Under the pieces are notes generated by a model. It saw nothing but the letters and a program-made list of their open reading frames with translations, searched no databases and had not been told where the DNA came from. Below, piece by piece: positions 32,222 through 40,802 of a stretch of DNA of 64,000 bases. The position numbers and the translations under genes were made by a program. Origin of the DNA: Saccharothrix sp. NRRL B-16348 (GTDB lineage Bacteria; Actinomycetota; Actinomycetes; Mycobacteriales; Pseudonocardiaceae); assembly GCF_001280085.1 (NCBI RefSeq), contig NZ_LGED01000201.1:1-64000 (forward strand). The letters run 5' to 3'. Each line of letters starts with the position of its first letter. Position 1 is the first letter of the stretch.

Positions 32222-33685
32222 ATGAGAGCGTGTGTCGTGGGGGCCGGGCCGGCGGGGATCGTCACGGCCAAGGTGTTGCTGGAGAACGGCTTCGACGTCA
32301 CCGTCTTCGACAAGTACGAGCGCGTCGGCGGGATCTGGTCGCCGGGCGGCTGCTACGACGGGTTGTCCAACCAGTCCGCGCTCCGCCTCTTCGAGTTCGC
32401 GGACCTGCCCAACCGCCTGCGCTTCGCCAGTTCGGTGGACTGCCAGCGCTACCTGGAGGACTACGCCAGGACGTTCGGCGTGCTCGACCGCGTCCGACCG
32501 GGCACCGAGGTGACGTCCATCAGGCCGGTGGACGGGCCGGGGCGGGTCGGCGCCTCCGGGTGGCTGGTCGACTCGCGCCCCGCCGGGGACGAGGACGCGC
32601 CGGTCCGCCGCGAGGCGTTCGACCACGTGGTCGTCGCCAGCGGGGCGCACCACCACGTCCACGTGCCCGACCTGCCCGGCCGCGAGTCGTTCCGCGGCAC
32701 CGTGCTGCACGCCAACGACGTGCGGTCCGGGACGTTCACCGGCAAGCGCGTGGTCGTCGTGGGCGGCGGCAAGTCCGCGTTGGACCTGGCCACCCGCGCG
32801 GCACGCGAGGCGACGTCGGCCACGCTCGTGCAGCGCAAGATCAACTGGATGATCCCCGAACGGCTGCTGCTCGGCACGGTCGGCTACCGGTGGATCCTGT
32901 TCACCCGGCTCGGCGAGGCGCTCCTGCCCCGCTACCACGACCCGGCGTGCGTCCGCCCGGTCGACCGCCTCGACGACCGGGTCAAGCGGGTCCTGTGGCG
33001 GCTCGTCACCCGCGACATGCTGATCTCCGCCGGGTACACCCGGCTGCCGAAGCGGCTGCGCCCGGATCGACCGCTGCCCTTCCACCTGGCGCACGCCGGC
33101 GTGATGCCGCGCGGTTACGTGCGCGCCGTCCGCCGCGGCCTGCTCACCGCCGAGGTCGGCGCGGTCGAGGCGTACACCGACGAGGGCCTGCGCCTGGCGA
33201 CCGGCCGGGAGGTGCCGGCGGACGTCATCGTGTTCGCCACCGGCCACCGCCGGGTCTTCCCGTTCCTCGACCTGGAGCCGCACGACGACACCGGTCGGCT
33301 GCGGCTCTACCGCGGCATCGTGCCGCCGGGCGTCGACCGGCTGGGGTTCGTCGGGTTCCGCCAGGTCTTCAACAACATCATGGGCGTGGAGCTCACCGCG
33401 CACTGGCTGGTCCGCCACTTCCTGGGAACCCTGCGCGCCACCCCGGACGAGCAGGGGATGGAGGCGGCGGTCGACGCGCGCCTGGCGTGGCAGGAACGGG
33501 TGCTGCCGGGCACCGGCGGCTACGACTTCGGCCCCTACGACATCCACTGCGCGGACGAGCTCATGCACGACATGGGCCTGCCGTCCCACCGCGCGCGCAA
33601 CGTCCTGGCCGAGTACCTGCTCCCCGGCGGGGTCGCCCACCGCTACCGCGGCCTGACGGCCTCGACCACCCACCGCCGCCCGTAG
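32222..33685 (+). CDS. Flavin-containing monooxygenase family protein
   Basis: A 487-residue class B-type flavoprotein with FAD loop VVGAGPAGIVTAKVLLENGF, a substrate/FAD segment GGIWSPGGCYDGL, the second Rossmann motif VVVVGGGKSALDLATRAARE for NADPH, and the FMO-type FATGH motif (VIVFATGHRRVF). These enzymes insert oxygen at S, N or carbonyl groups. A long helix-rich insert (about residues 215-300) suggests an FMO/SidA-like branch of unknown substrate. The ATG at 32222 follows GGGGGAG. Confidence 0.87.
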   Translation: MRACVVGAGPAGIVTAKVLLENGFDVTVFDKYERVGGIWSPGGCYDGLSNQSALRLFEFADLPNRLRFASSVDCQRYLEDYARTFGVLDRVRPGTEVTSIRPVDGPGRVGASGWLVDSRPAGDEDAPVRREAFDHVVVASGAHHHVHVPDLPGRESFRGTVLHANDVRSGTFTGKRVVVVGGGKSALDLATRAAREATSATLVQRKINWMIPERLLLGTVGYRWILFTRLGEALLPRYHDPACVRPVDRLDDRVKRVLWRLVTRDMLISAGYTRLPKRLRPDRPLPFHLAHAGVMPRGYVRAVRRGLLTAEVGAVEAYTDEGLRLATGREVPADVIVFATGHRRVFPFLDLEPHDDTGRLRLYRGIVPPGVDRLGFVGFRQVFNNIMGVELTAHWLVRHFLGTLRATPDEQGMEAAVDARLAWQERVLPGTGGYDFGPYDIHCADELMHDMGLPSHRARNVLAEYLLPGGVAHRYRGLTASTTHRRP

Positions 33686-33767
33686 CGCGCGGCCGGTCCG
33701 CCGGGCCGACCGAACTCATCCTTCCGATATCTCGACCACGTTCGGGGTGCCGCCTACGGTTCGTCGC

Positions 33768-34637
33768 ATGGCTTACGGCAAGGCACTGCGCGAGGCCGTC
33801 GCGGCACCCGGGACGACACCGCTGATCGGGGTGTTCGACATGCTGTCGGCCTCGATCGCGGCCCGGCACTACGACGGGCTGTTCGTCTCCGGCTTCGGCC
33901 TCTCCGCCTCGCACTACGGCCTGCCCGACGTCGGCTTCATCGCCTGGCCGGACGTCGTCGGGTTCGTGCAGCGGCTGCGCCTGGCGTTGCCGGGCAAGCA
34001 CCTGCTGGTCGACATCGACGACGGGTACACCGACCCGGAGGTGGCCTGCCAGGTGGTCCGCGCCCTGGAGCAGGTCGGCGCGTCCGGCGTGATGCTGGAG
34101 GACCAGCAGCGGCCACGCCGGTGCGGGCACGTCGAGGGCAAGCGGGTGCTGCCGCTGGAGCAGTACCTGGAGAAGCTGGACCTCGTGCTGCGGACCAGGG
34201 CCGACCTCGTCGTGGTGGCCCGGACCGACGCCACCGACGAGGACGAGATGCTGCGCCGGGCCGCCGCGTTCGCCGAGACGGACGCCGACGTGGTCCTGGT
34301 CGAGGGCATGCCGTCGACCGACGTGATCCGCCGGGTCCGGCGCGCGGTGGGCGACAAGGCGCTGCTGTTCAACCAGATCGCGGGCGGCCGGTCGCCGAAG
34401 CTGTCGCTCGGCGAGCTGACGGAGCTGGGCGTCGACGTGGCCATCTACAGCACGCCGTGCCTGTTCGCCGCGCACGCGGCCATCGAGGACGCGATGGTGC
34501 GGCTCAAGGAGCGTGACGGCGTGCTGCCGGACGACTCGATCAGCGTCGCCGAGTCGCAGGCACTGCTGGAGCACAACATCAGCCGCCACCACGACGTGCC
34601 CGCGCCGCGCGCGTCCCGACCCGCCATGACCCGCTGA
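33768..34637 (+). CDS. Isocitrate lyase/PEP mutase superfamily enzyme
   Basis: A 289-residue (beta/alpha)8 enzyme. It begins TPLIGVFDMLSASIAARHYDGLFVSGFGLS, has LLVDIDDGYTDP and VMLEDQQRPRRCGHVEGK, the region that holds the catalytic cysteine motif (usually KKCGH, here RRCGH), and VVVARTDATDED. The family breaks or makes C-C or C-P bonds (methylisocitrate, dimethylmalate, phosphonopyruvate); the reaction here is not fixed by sequence. No partner gene is next to it. Confidence 0.85.
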   Translation: MAYGKALREAVAAPGTTPLIGVFDMLSASIAARHYDGLFVSGFGLSASHYGLPDVGFIAWPDVVGFVQRLRLALPGKHLLVDIDDGYTDPEVACQVVRALEQVGASGVMLEDQQRPRRCGHVEGKRVLPLEQYLEKLDLVLRTRADLVVVARTDATDEDEMLRRAAAFAETDADVVLVEGMPSTDVIRRVRRAVGDKALLFNQIAGGRSPKLSLGELTELGVDVAIYSTPCLFAAHAAIEDAMVRLKERDGVLPDDSISVAESQALLEHNISRHHDVPAPRASRPAMTR

Positions 34638-34644
34638 GGCCCGG

Positions 34645-34881
34645 TCAGCCCGGGTCGCCGCGCCGCTTGCGGTGCACCACCCAGCCGAAGTCGACGATCA
34701 GCCCGACCACGATCACGCCGAGCAGCACCGCCAGCCACGTCAGGCCCGCGCGCACGCACAGCACGGCGGCCACGCCGTTGAACACGACGCCGAACGCGGC
34801 CAGCCACAACCGCAGGGTCAACGCGCTGCGCGGCGGCGCCGGTGGCGGCAGGTCGTCGTCCGGGTGACCGGGCCCGGTCAC
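34645..34881 (-). CDS. Small membrane protein (DUF6343-like)
   Basis: A 78-residue protein with a proline-rich start (GHPDDDLPPPAPP), two membrane helices (LWLAAFGVVFNGVAAVLCVR, TWLAVLLGVIVVGLIVDFGW) and a basic tail. Resembles DUF6343 proteins by length and layout; this is from memory. The GTG at 34881 overlaps the stop of the preceding gene (GTGA). Confidence 0.6.
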   Translation of the reverse strand: MTGPGHPDDDLPPPAPPRSALTLRLWLAAFGVVFNGVAAVLCVRAGLTWLAVLLGVIVVGLIVDFGWVVHRKRRGDPG

Positions 34882-35219
34882 GTCCGCCACTCCTCCTGCC
34901 ACCCGTGGTGCTCCTCGTAGGCGGAGGCGAGCAGCAACAGCAGCGACCGGTCGGGCTCGGCCTCGACCTCCTCGCGTAGCCACCGCGCCTTCTCCTGGAA
35001 CGGCACCGGCACGCGCTCGTCGGTGGTCCGCGCCTCGCCGGGCACCAGCAGCAGCTCACGACCGTCGTCGGACCGCAGGACCGCCAGCCGACCCCGCCGC
35101 TCGGCCTCGTCCAGCAACGGCAGCTCCTCGCGCGCCAGCCGGTCGGCGTCCTCGGCCAGCCGGTCCAGCACGAACCGGCGCAGGTCCGCGTCCGACAGTC
35201 GGTTCGGCTCCACGTCCAT
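34878..35219 (-). CDS. Hypothetical protein, charged and helical
   Basis: A 113-residue soluble protein rich in Glu, Asp and Arg (LRRFVLDRLAEDADRLAREE, then SLLLLLASAYEEHHGW). I do not recognise a family with certainty; it is similar in style to short actinomycete DUF proteins. It is the first of a two-gene unit with the DUF6343-like membrane protein, joined by GTGA. Confidence 0.65.
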   Translation of the reverse strand: MDVEPNRLSDADLRRFVLDRLAEDADRLAREELPLLDEAERRGRLAVLRSDDGRELLLVPGEARTTDERVPVPFQEKARWLREEVEAEPDRSLLLLLASAYEEHHGWQEEWRT

Positions 35220-35297
35220 GCCCAGGGGGTAACCACTCCGACCCCGGCCACACGTCGTGGACGTGCGGGTGATCGTGGCGGCCGGTAGGAATGGGTG

Positions 35298-36755
35298 ATG
35301 ACCAGCGCGTACGAGCCGGACCCGAGGCGGTGGAAGGCCTTCACGGTCACGCTCGTCGCCGGGTTCATGAGCCTGCTCGACGTCAGCATCGTGTCCGTCG
35401 CCCTGCCGTCCATCCAGCACGGCCTCGGCACCACGCCGGCGGGCGTGCAGTGGGTCGTCTCGGGCTACGCGCTCGCGTTCGGCCTGGCTCTGGTGCCCGC
35501 CGGGCGCCTCGGTGACGCGATCGGGCGACGGACCATGTTCCTGGGCGCGCTGGCCGGGTTCGTCCTGTTCAGCGCGTTGGCCGGGCTCGCGCCGACCACG
35601 GAGGTGCTGGTCGTGGCGCGGCTCGCCCAGGGCATCTCGGCGGGCGCGCTGGCGCCGCAGAACTCGGCGTTGATCCAGCAGCTGTTCCGGGGCGCCGAAC
35701 GCGGCCGGGCGTTCGGGTTCTTCGGCTCCACGGTCGGCATCTCGACGGCGGTCGGGCCGGTGGTGGGCGGCGTCATCCTGGCCGTGGCCGGCGAGGACGA
35801 CGGCTGGCGGTGGATCTTCTACGTCAACGTGCCGATCGGCGTGGTCGCGCTGGTGCTGGCGGCACGCCTGCTGCCCCGGGCCCGCGGTGGGCCGCGCGGC
35901 CACCTCGACCTGGTCGGCGCGACCCTGCTCGGCACCGGTGTGCTGGCCGTGATGCTGCCGCTGGTGCTGGCCGAGGCGGGCGGGCTGGCGCGGCTGTGGT
36001 GGCTGTTCGGCCTCGGCGCGGCGTTGCTGGTGCTGTTCGTGCGGTGGGAACGGCAGGTCGCCGCGCGTGGCCGCAGCCCGATGCTGGACATCGCCCTGTT
36101 CACCGGCACGCCCGGTTACGGCACGGGCGCGCTGCTCGGGATGGTCTACTTCGTCGGGTTCGCCGGCATCTGGCTGGTGTTCGCGCTGTACTTCCAGACC
36201 GGTCTCGGTTACACGCCGTTGCAGTCCGGGCTGGCCGTGACGCCGTTCGCGGTCGGGTCGGCGGCGTCCGCGGTGGTCGGCGGGCGGCTGGTGGAGAAGT
36301 GGGGGCGCAAGTTGACCGTCACCGGGTTGACCCTGGTGGTGGCCGGCCTCGCGGTGACGGCGGTGGTGCTGCGGTTCGCGCCGCCGCACGTGGCCGGGTG
36401 GGCGGTCGCGCCCGCGTTGCTGGTGGCGGGCATCGGCGGCGGCTGGGTGATCTCGCCGAACACCACGCTGACGCTGCGGCACGTGCCGGTGTCGATGGCG
36501 GGTGCGGCCGGTGGGGCGTTGCAGACGGGGCAGCGCATCGGCGCGGCGATCGGGACGGCGGCGTTGACCGGTGTGTTCTACCTGGTGCTGGTCTCGTCCG
36601 AGCGGGACTTCCCGGTCGCGGTGTCGGTCGCGGTGGGCGGCGCGACGGTGGCCGTGGCGCTGGCGCTCGTGGTGGCGGTCGTGGAGCTGCGCGCCCGACC
36701 GCGTTGTCCGTCCGCTGTGGACGGTGCGGAGCAGGCGATCCCGGACCCGCCGTGA
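35298..36755 (+). CDS. DHA2-family (14-helix) MFS exporter
   Basis: A 485-residue drug:H+ antiporter of the 14-helix DHA2 branch. It starts with FTVTLVAGFMSLLDVSIVSV, has the D1 motif ALPSIQHGL, motif A GRLGDAIGRRTMF, the motif C region GFFGSTVGISTAVGPVVGGV and a last half with WVISPNTTLTLRHVP. Likely exports drugs or a metabolite. GTG (35295) and ATG (35298) are both possible starts; no TetR partner lies beside it in the window. Confidence 0.9.
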   Translation: MTSAYEPDPRRWKAFTVTLVAGFMSLLDVSIVSVALPSIQHGLGTTPAGVQWVVSGYALAFGLALVPAGRLGDAIGRRTMFLGALAGFVLFSALAGLAPTTEVLVVARLAQGISAGALAPQNSALIQQLFRGAERGRAFGFFGSTVGISTAVGPVVGGVILAVAGEDDGWRWIFYVNVPIGVVALVLAARLLPRARGGPRGHLDLVGATLLGTGVLAVMLPLVLAEAGGLARLWWLFGLGAALLVLFVRWERQVAARGRSPMLDIALFTGTPGYGTGALLGMVYFVGFAGIWLVFALYFQTGLGYTPLQSGLAVTPFAVGSAASAVVGGRLVEKWGRKLTVTGLTLVVAGLAVTAVVLRFAPPHVAGWAVAPALLVAGIGGGWVISPNTTLTLRHVPVSMAGAAGGALQTGQRIGAAIGTAALTGVFYLVLVSSERDFPVAVSVAVGGATVAVALALVVAVVELRARPRCPSAVDGAEQAIPDPP

Positions 36756-36792
36756 GCTGTGCCGACCCGGTCGGTCGGGGCACGATGGCGGG

Positions 36793-37878
36793 ATGGACCT
36801 GTTAGCGCTGACCGAGCAGCTGCTCGGCATCCGCTCGACCGCCGACCGTCCCGACGACCTGCGCCGGGCGTTGGACTTCGTGCTGGACGTGGTCGGGCCC
36901 GGTTTCACCGTCGAGCGGTTCGAGGCGGGCGGCAAGCCGAGCGCGCTCCTCTACGTCGGCGAACGCCGCCCGCACTTCCGGGTGATCTTCAACGCCCACT
37001 TGGACGTGGTGCCGGGCGCGGACGAGCAGTTCCGGCCACGTCGGGACGGCGACCGGCTCATCGGCCGCGGCGCGCAGGACATGAAGCTGTCCGCGCTGGT
37101 GCTGGCGACGGTGTTCCGGGACGTGGCCGGGCGGCTGCCCTACCCGATCGGGCTCCAGCTCGTGACCGACGAGGAGGTCGGCGGGCGGGACGGCACGCGG
37201 CACCAGTTGGAGCAGGGCGTGACGGCGTCGTTCGTGGTGATCGGGGAGCACAGCGCGCTGCGCGTCGTGGCCGAGTCGAAAGGTCTCGTCACCGTGCGGC
37301 TGCACGCGGTGGGACGTGCGGCGCACAGCGCGTACCAGTGGCTCGGCGACAACGCGTTGCTGAAGGTGATGCGCGCGGTGGACGGCGTGCTCACCGCGTA
37401 TCCGGTGGCGGGGGAGGAGGAGTGGCGGACCACGGTGAACGTCGCCCGGATCTCGTCCGCGAACCAGGCGCTCAACCAGGTGCCCGCGGACGCGACCGCG
37501 TGGCTGGACGTCCGGTTCCCGCCGGAGGACGCCGACTTCACCGGCCGGTCGCGGGAGGAGATCGCCGCGCACTTCACCGCGCTGTGCCCGCCCGGCGTCA
37601 CGGCCGCCGTCGACCACGTCGAACCGCCGCACCGCGCCGACCCGTCAGGGCCTGACCTGCTGGCGTTGCAGCGTGCCGCCCGTGCCCAGGGGTATTCGGG
37701 GGACCTGTTGCGCAAGCACGGGGCGGCCGACTCGCGGTTCTACTTCCAGCGGGGGATCGACGCGGTGATCTTCGGCGTCGGCGGTGACGGGCAGCACGGG
37801 CCGGACGAGCACGCCGACCTGACCACGGTCGAGCCGTACCGGCGGGCGCTGATCGCGTTCCTGGAGGGCATTGCGTAA
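36793..37878 (+). CDS. M20-family metallopeptidase
   Basis: A 361-residue zinc amidohydrolase. The ligands are visible: H and D in FNAHLDVVPGADEQ, D in GRGAQDMKLSALV, the catalytic Glu pair in VTDEEVGGRDG, a dimerisation domain (TVRLHAVGRAAHSAYQWLGD) and the last His in GQHGPDEHADL. It cleaves amide or peptide bonds of small substrates (for example, acyl-amino acids or dipeptides). The ATG is at 36793, since the sequence GGATGG places it there. It ends 28 bases before the ArsR gene. Confidence 0.9.
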   Translation: MDLLALTEQLLGIRSTADRPDDLRRALDFVLDVVGPGFTVERFEAGGKPSALLYVGERRPHFRVIFNAHLDVVPGADEQFRPRRDGDRLIGRGAQDMKLSALVLATVFRDVAGRLPYPIGLQLVTDEEVGGRDGTRHQLEQGVTASFVVIGEHSALRVVAESKGLVTVRLHAVGRAAHSAYQWLGDNALLKVMRAVDGVLTAYPVAGEEEWRTTVNVARISSANQALNQVPADATAWLDVRFPPEDADFTGRSREEIAAHFTALCPPGVTAAVDHVEPPHRADPSGPDLLALQRAARAQGYSGDLLRKHGAADSRFYFQRGIDAVIFGVGGDGQHGPDEHADLTTVEPYRRALIAFLEGIA

Positions 37879-37881
37879 CGT

Positions 37882-37897
37882 GTAACCTGACGGTTAC
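37882..37897. promoter_or_regulatory. ArsR-type operator dyad
   Basis: GTAACC-TGAC-GGTTAC is a perfect 6-bp inverted repeat with a 4-base centre, ten bases before the ArsR start. A further GTAAC lies just upstream (37875-37879). Confidence 0.55.
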
Positions 37898-37906
37898 GCT
37901 TTCGGG

Positions 37907-38527
37907 GTGGACGAGGTGGCGGGCGCGATCGCCGACCCCGTGCGGCGGGAGATCCTGGAGATGCTGCGTGCCGACGCGCGGCTGTCGGCGGGGCAGATCG
38001 CCGAGCGGTTCGCGATCAGCCGTCCGGCGGTGAGCAGGCACCTGCGGGTGCTGCGGGAGAGCGGGCTGGTGCGGGACGAACTGGTGGGTCGGCAGCGGTT
38101 CTACGTGCTGGACGCCTCCCGGCTGACACCGCTCGCGCGGTGGCTGGCCGAGTTCGCCGTGCTCGACCGCCCCTCGGCGCTGGCCCACCACCTCGACGCG
38201 CTGGAAACCGAGGTCTACCGCACGCGGCGGGAACGGCGCGCCGGCCAACCGGACTCCGGCCAATCGCGCGCCAGTCAATCGCATACCGGCGAACTGGACT
38301 CCGGCCAATCGCGCACCGCCGGTCAACCGCGCACTGGCCAGTCACATGCCGCCGGGCCGCGCACCGGTCAACCGGAAGCCGGTCAACCGGAAGCCGGCCG
38401 ACCGGGCGGCGTCGATCCGGAGATCGCCGAACTTCACGCCGCCGGGCCACCGGTTGGCCGGTCGCGTACCGGCCGGTTGGCCGCCGACGAATCCCCTGCC
38501 GACGAATCGAAGGAGAACACCGCATGA
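37907..38527 (+). CDS. ArsR-family regulator with a long low-complexity tail
   Basis: A 206-residue protein. Residues 1-105 are a normal ArsR winged helix (VAGAIADPVRREILEMLRAD, SAGQIAERFAISRPAVSRHL with the recognition helix, VLRESGLVRDELVGRQRFYV). Residues about 106-180 are a Gln/Gly/Pro/Ser-rich tail of about ten imperfect pentapeptides (GQPDS, GQSRA, SQSHT, GQSRT, GQPRT, GQPEA twice). It shares ATGA with the SRPBCC gene downstream. The N-terminal part has no cysteine metal site, as in the SdpR/SRPBCC-linked class. Confidence 0.85.
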   Translation: MDEVAGAIADPVRREILEMLRADARLSAGQIAERFAISRPAVSRHLRVLRESGLVRDELVGRQRFYVLDASRLTPLARWLAEFAVLDRPSALAHHLDALETEVYRTRRERRAGQPDSGQSRASQSHTGELDSGQSRTAGQPRTGQSHAAGPRTGQPEAGQPEAGRPGGVDPEIAELHAAGPPVGRSRTGRLAADESPADESKENTA

Positions 38528-39024
38528 CCCCCACTCCCACCGGCCGCCTGTTCCGCACCGACGCGGGCAGCGACCTGGTGCTCACCCGGACGTTCCGCGC
38601 GCTCGCCGACGACGTGTGGGCGAGCCTGACCGAACCGGAGCGCACCGCCCGGTGGTTCGGCCCGTGGGAGGGCGAGGCCGCGCCGGGGCGGATGGTGAAG
38701 GTGCAGATGGTGTTCGAGGAGCAGGGGCCGTGGATGGAGGTCCGCATCGACGCCTGCGACCCGCCCCGGCGGCTGGCGCTGTCGATGGTGGACGAGGCGG
38801 GCACGTGGCGCATGGAGCTGGTGCTGTCCGAAGTGGACGGTGAGACGGAACTGCGCCTCGTGCACCACCTGTCCACCGAGGAGGGCATCGGCGAGGTCGG
38901 CCCGGGGTGGGAGTACTACCTGGACATGCTGGTCGCCTCCCGCGCCGGCGCGCCGCTGCCCGCCTTCGACGACTACTACCCGTCCCAGAAGGCGTACTTC
39001 GAAGGCCTGACCACCGTCGACTGA
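38524..39024 (+). CDS. SRPBCC/AHSA1-domain protein
   Basis: A 166-residue START-like (AHSA1) protein: DLVLTRTFRALADDVWASLTEPERTARWFGPWEGEA is the typical N-terminal helix-grip signature, and the C-terminal helix contains GPGWEYYLDMLVASRAG. The fold binds a hydrophobic ligand. Pairing with an ArsR-type regulator (ATGA overlap) is a conserved actinobacterial arrangement, with the SRPBCC protein likely the target gene; its ligand is unknown. Confidence 0.9.
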   Translation: MTPTPTGRLFRTDAGSDLVLTRTFRALADDVWASLTEPERTARWFGPWEGEAAPGRMVKVQMVFEEQGPWMEVRIDACDPPRRLALSMVDEAGTWRMELVLSEVDGETELRLVHHLSTEEGIGEVGPGWEYYLDMLVASRAGAPLPAFDDYYPSQKAYFEGLTTVD

Positions 39025-39089
39025 CGCTGCCACGGTTCGTCAGCGGTCGGTCAGCGGTGTCAGTCGGGGAGGCGGGCGGCGACCTTGGC

Positions 39090-39461
39090 CTAGAAGTCCG
39101 GGCACGTGGTGATGTCCTCGGCGTCGCAGCCCATCGCGTGTTCCAGCACGGACAGCGATGCCTGGAGCGAGGCGATCCGCTCGGCCAGCCGGTCGTGGTG
39201 CTCGCGGTAGAGCGCGCGGCGGGTCAAGCGGTCGGCGGTGGCGGCGAACAGCAGGCGGATCTGGTCCAGGCCGAGCCCCGCGTCCTTGGCGAGCAGGATC
39301 ATCGCGATCCGCGCCTCGTCCGCCGGACCGTACCGCCGCCGGCCGTTCGCCTGGCGGCGCGGGTCGAGCAGGCCCACGTCCTCCCAGTGCCGCAGCACGT
39401 GCGTGGCCAGCCCGAACCGGTCGGCCAGCGTGCCGATCGACATCTCCTCGCTTGACTTCAT
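39090..39461 (-). CDS. MerR-family regulator
   Basis: A 123-residue MerR protein: MSIGTLADRFGLATHVLRHWEDVGLLDPRR is the winged-helix domain, then QANGRRRYGPADEARIAMIL and a dimerisation coiled coil (DRLAERIASLQASLSVLEHA). The tail has two cysteines (MGCDAEDITTCPDF), a possible metal or redox sensor. Two ATGs are possible; 39461 lies inside the operator and 39443 has a Shine-Dalgarno-like GAGGAG placed too close. Divergent from the methyltransferase, which it probably controls. Confidence 0.85.
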   Translation of the reverse strand: MKSSEEMSIGTLADRFGLATHVLRHWEDVGLLDPRRQANGRRRYGPADEARIAMILLAKDAGLGLDQIRLLFAATADRLTRRALYREHHDRLAERIASLQASLSVLEHAMGCDAEDITTCPDF

Positions 39462-39474
39462 GTCGACATGAAGT
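39455..39474. promoter_or_regulatory. MerR operator, perfect 20-bp palindrome
   Basis: ACTTCATGTCGACATGAAGT is a perfect 20-base palindrome between MerR and the methyltransferase. It overlaps the upstream MerR start codon. A TTGACT (-35 like, 39453-39458) begins two bases before it, toward the methyltransferase. Confidence 0.75.
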
Positions 39475-39528
39475 TGCACAGTCGGCGGTGTTGTCAACCA
39501 CCGTCGTCGATCGTGCCGAGGAGCCCAC

Positions 39529-40092
39529 GTGTCCGAACACCCGCCCACCAGCTACTTCGACCGGAAGCGCAGTGCGTCCTACGAGCGGCGGGCGACCCGT
39601 CTGCTGGGCGGCCTGTACCGGCGGGTCGCCTCCGACGTCGCCGCGCTCGCACCGCCCGGCGCGGTGGTGCTCGACGTCGGCACCGGTCCCGGACGGCTGC
39701 TGCACGCGGTGGCGGCGCGTCGTGCGGACCTGGTGCTGGGCGGTGTCGACCTGTCCGCCGACATGGTGGAGATCGCCAACGCCCGTGCGGGCGCTTGGTC
39801 GTCGCGCATCACGTTCCAGGCCGCCGATGTGGCGTCGCTGCCGTACTCGGACGACAGCGTGGACGTGGTCGTGTCGACGTTGAGCATGCACGAGTGGCCG
39901 GACCAGCGGCGTGCGGTGGCCGAGCTGCGTCGGGTGCTGCGGCCCGGCGGCGTCCTGCTGGTGTACGACATCCGCTTCGCCCGGGTGGACCGCGAGTCGT
40001 TCTCGGGGTTCGTCGGCGTCCGCCGTGTGCCGGTGCGCCTGAGGTGGTGGCCGGTGGCGTTGTTCGCGAGAGTCACCGCGACCGTCAGCTGA
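39529..40092 (+). CDS. Class I SAM-dependent methyltransferase
   Basis: A 187-residue methyltransferase. SAM-binding motif I is VLDVGTGPGRLL, acidic loop GVDLSADMV, motif II FQAADVASLPYSDDSVDVVV, and post-II LSMHEWPD. It is of the UbiE/Methyltransf_11 type. The substrate is unknown; the divergent MerR gene and operator suggest that it answers a chemical signal. GTG start at 39529. Confidence 0.9.
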   Translation: MSEHPPTSYFDRKRSASYERRATRLLGGLYRRVASDVAALAPPGAVVLDVGTGPGRLLHAVAARRADLVLGGVDLSADMVEIANARAGAWSSRITFQAADVASLPYSDDSVDVVVSTLSMHEWPDQRRAVAELRRVLRPGGVLLVYDIRFARVDRESFSGFVGVRRVPVRLRWWPVALFARVTATVS

Positions 40093-40301
40093 CCCCGGCT
40101 GGTGTCACCCGAACGAGGGGTTCCCGGGCCGGCCCGGATCCGTGCCTCTCCGGTGGGCGGCCTGCACTGCTCCCGGGAAGTGCCGCTGCCACTGACGTGC
40201 CTGTGAGCTGCGGATTTGGGCGGGTGCGAGTACGGTCGGGTGACGCAGCGGGTTGAGTCAGCAGCCACTGCCTTCTTCGACCCCCGAGGAGGCTGCGGGC
40301 C

Positions 40302-40706
40302 GTGAAAACCGAACCTTTCGGCCACTCGTTCAGGGTGGACCGCCAAGTCCACGGCTATGCCGTCGTGGTCCGCGTCGCCGGCGAGGTCGACGCGATGACC
40401 GTCCGCGAGCTGAAACACGAGATCGCCGTCGGTTTGGCCCTGGCCACCCCGCCCGCCCCGGTCGTGGTGGATCTCAGCGAGGTGGAGTTCTTCGCCGCCG
40501 CGGGCCTGAACGAACTCCACCGCGGTCACCTGGCGGCCAAGGCGGCCGGCGTGCAACTGCGCGTGGTGGCCAGCCACCGTCACGTCCTGCGACCGTTCGA
40601 GATCAGCGGCCTGGACCAGGAGATCACGCCGTGCCCGACGCTGGCCGAAGCCCTGGTCGTGCACACACCCAAGGGTGTACGCCGCTTCGCCCTGCGTGGC
40701 ACCTGA
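40302..40706 (+). CDS. STAS-domain protein lacking the usual phospho-acceptor serine
   Basis: A 134-residue STAS (anti-anti-sigma) fold: YAVVVRVAGEVDAMTVRELK, then PVVVDLSEVEFFAAAGLNEL. In SpoIIAA-type proteins the loop reads D-S/T-S-G/A, with a phosphorylated Ser or Thr; here it is FFAAAGL, so that regulation by an anti-sigma kinase is probably lost. It has a good ribosome site (GAGGAGG) before GTG 40302. It stands alone, with no kinase or sigma factor nearby. Confidence 0.85.
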   Translation: MKTEPFGHSFRVDRQVHGYAVVVRVAGEVDAMTVRELKHEIAVGLALATPPAPVVVDLSEVEFFAAAGLNELHRGHLAAKAAGVQLRVVASHRHVLRPFEISGLDQEITPCPTLAEALVVHTPKGVRRFALRGT

Positions 40707-40802
40707 CCAAGCCCCACCCGGCGTGAGCCGCCCGGACTCGACCATGCGGTCCGGGACCGGAACCGCCCACGGGCGACCGTGCTCCGGCTGTACCGTTTGG
40801 CC

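Noticed and set aside
37907..38527. Arsenic-sensing ArsR repressor
   Set aside because: No cysteine metal site in the helix, and the partner gene encodes an SRPBCC protein.
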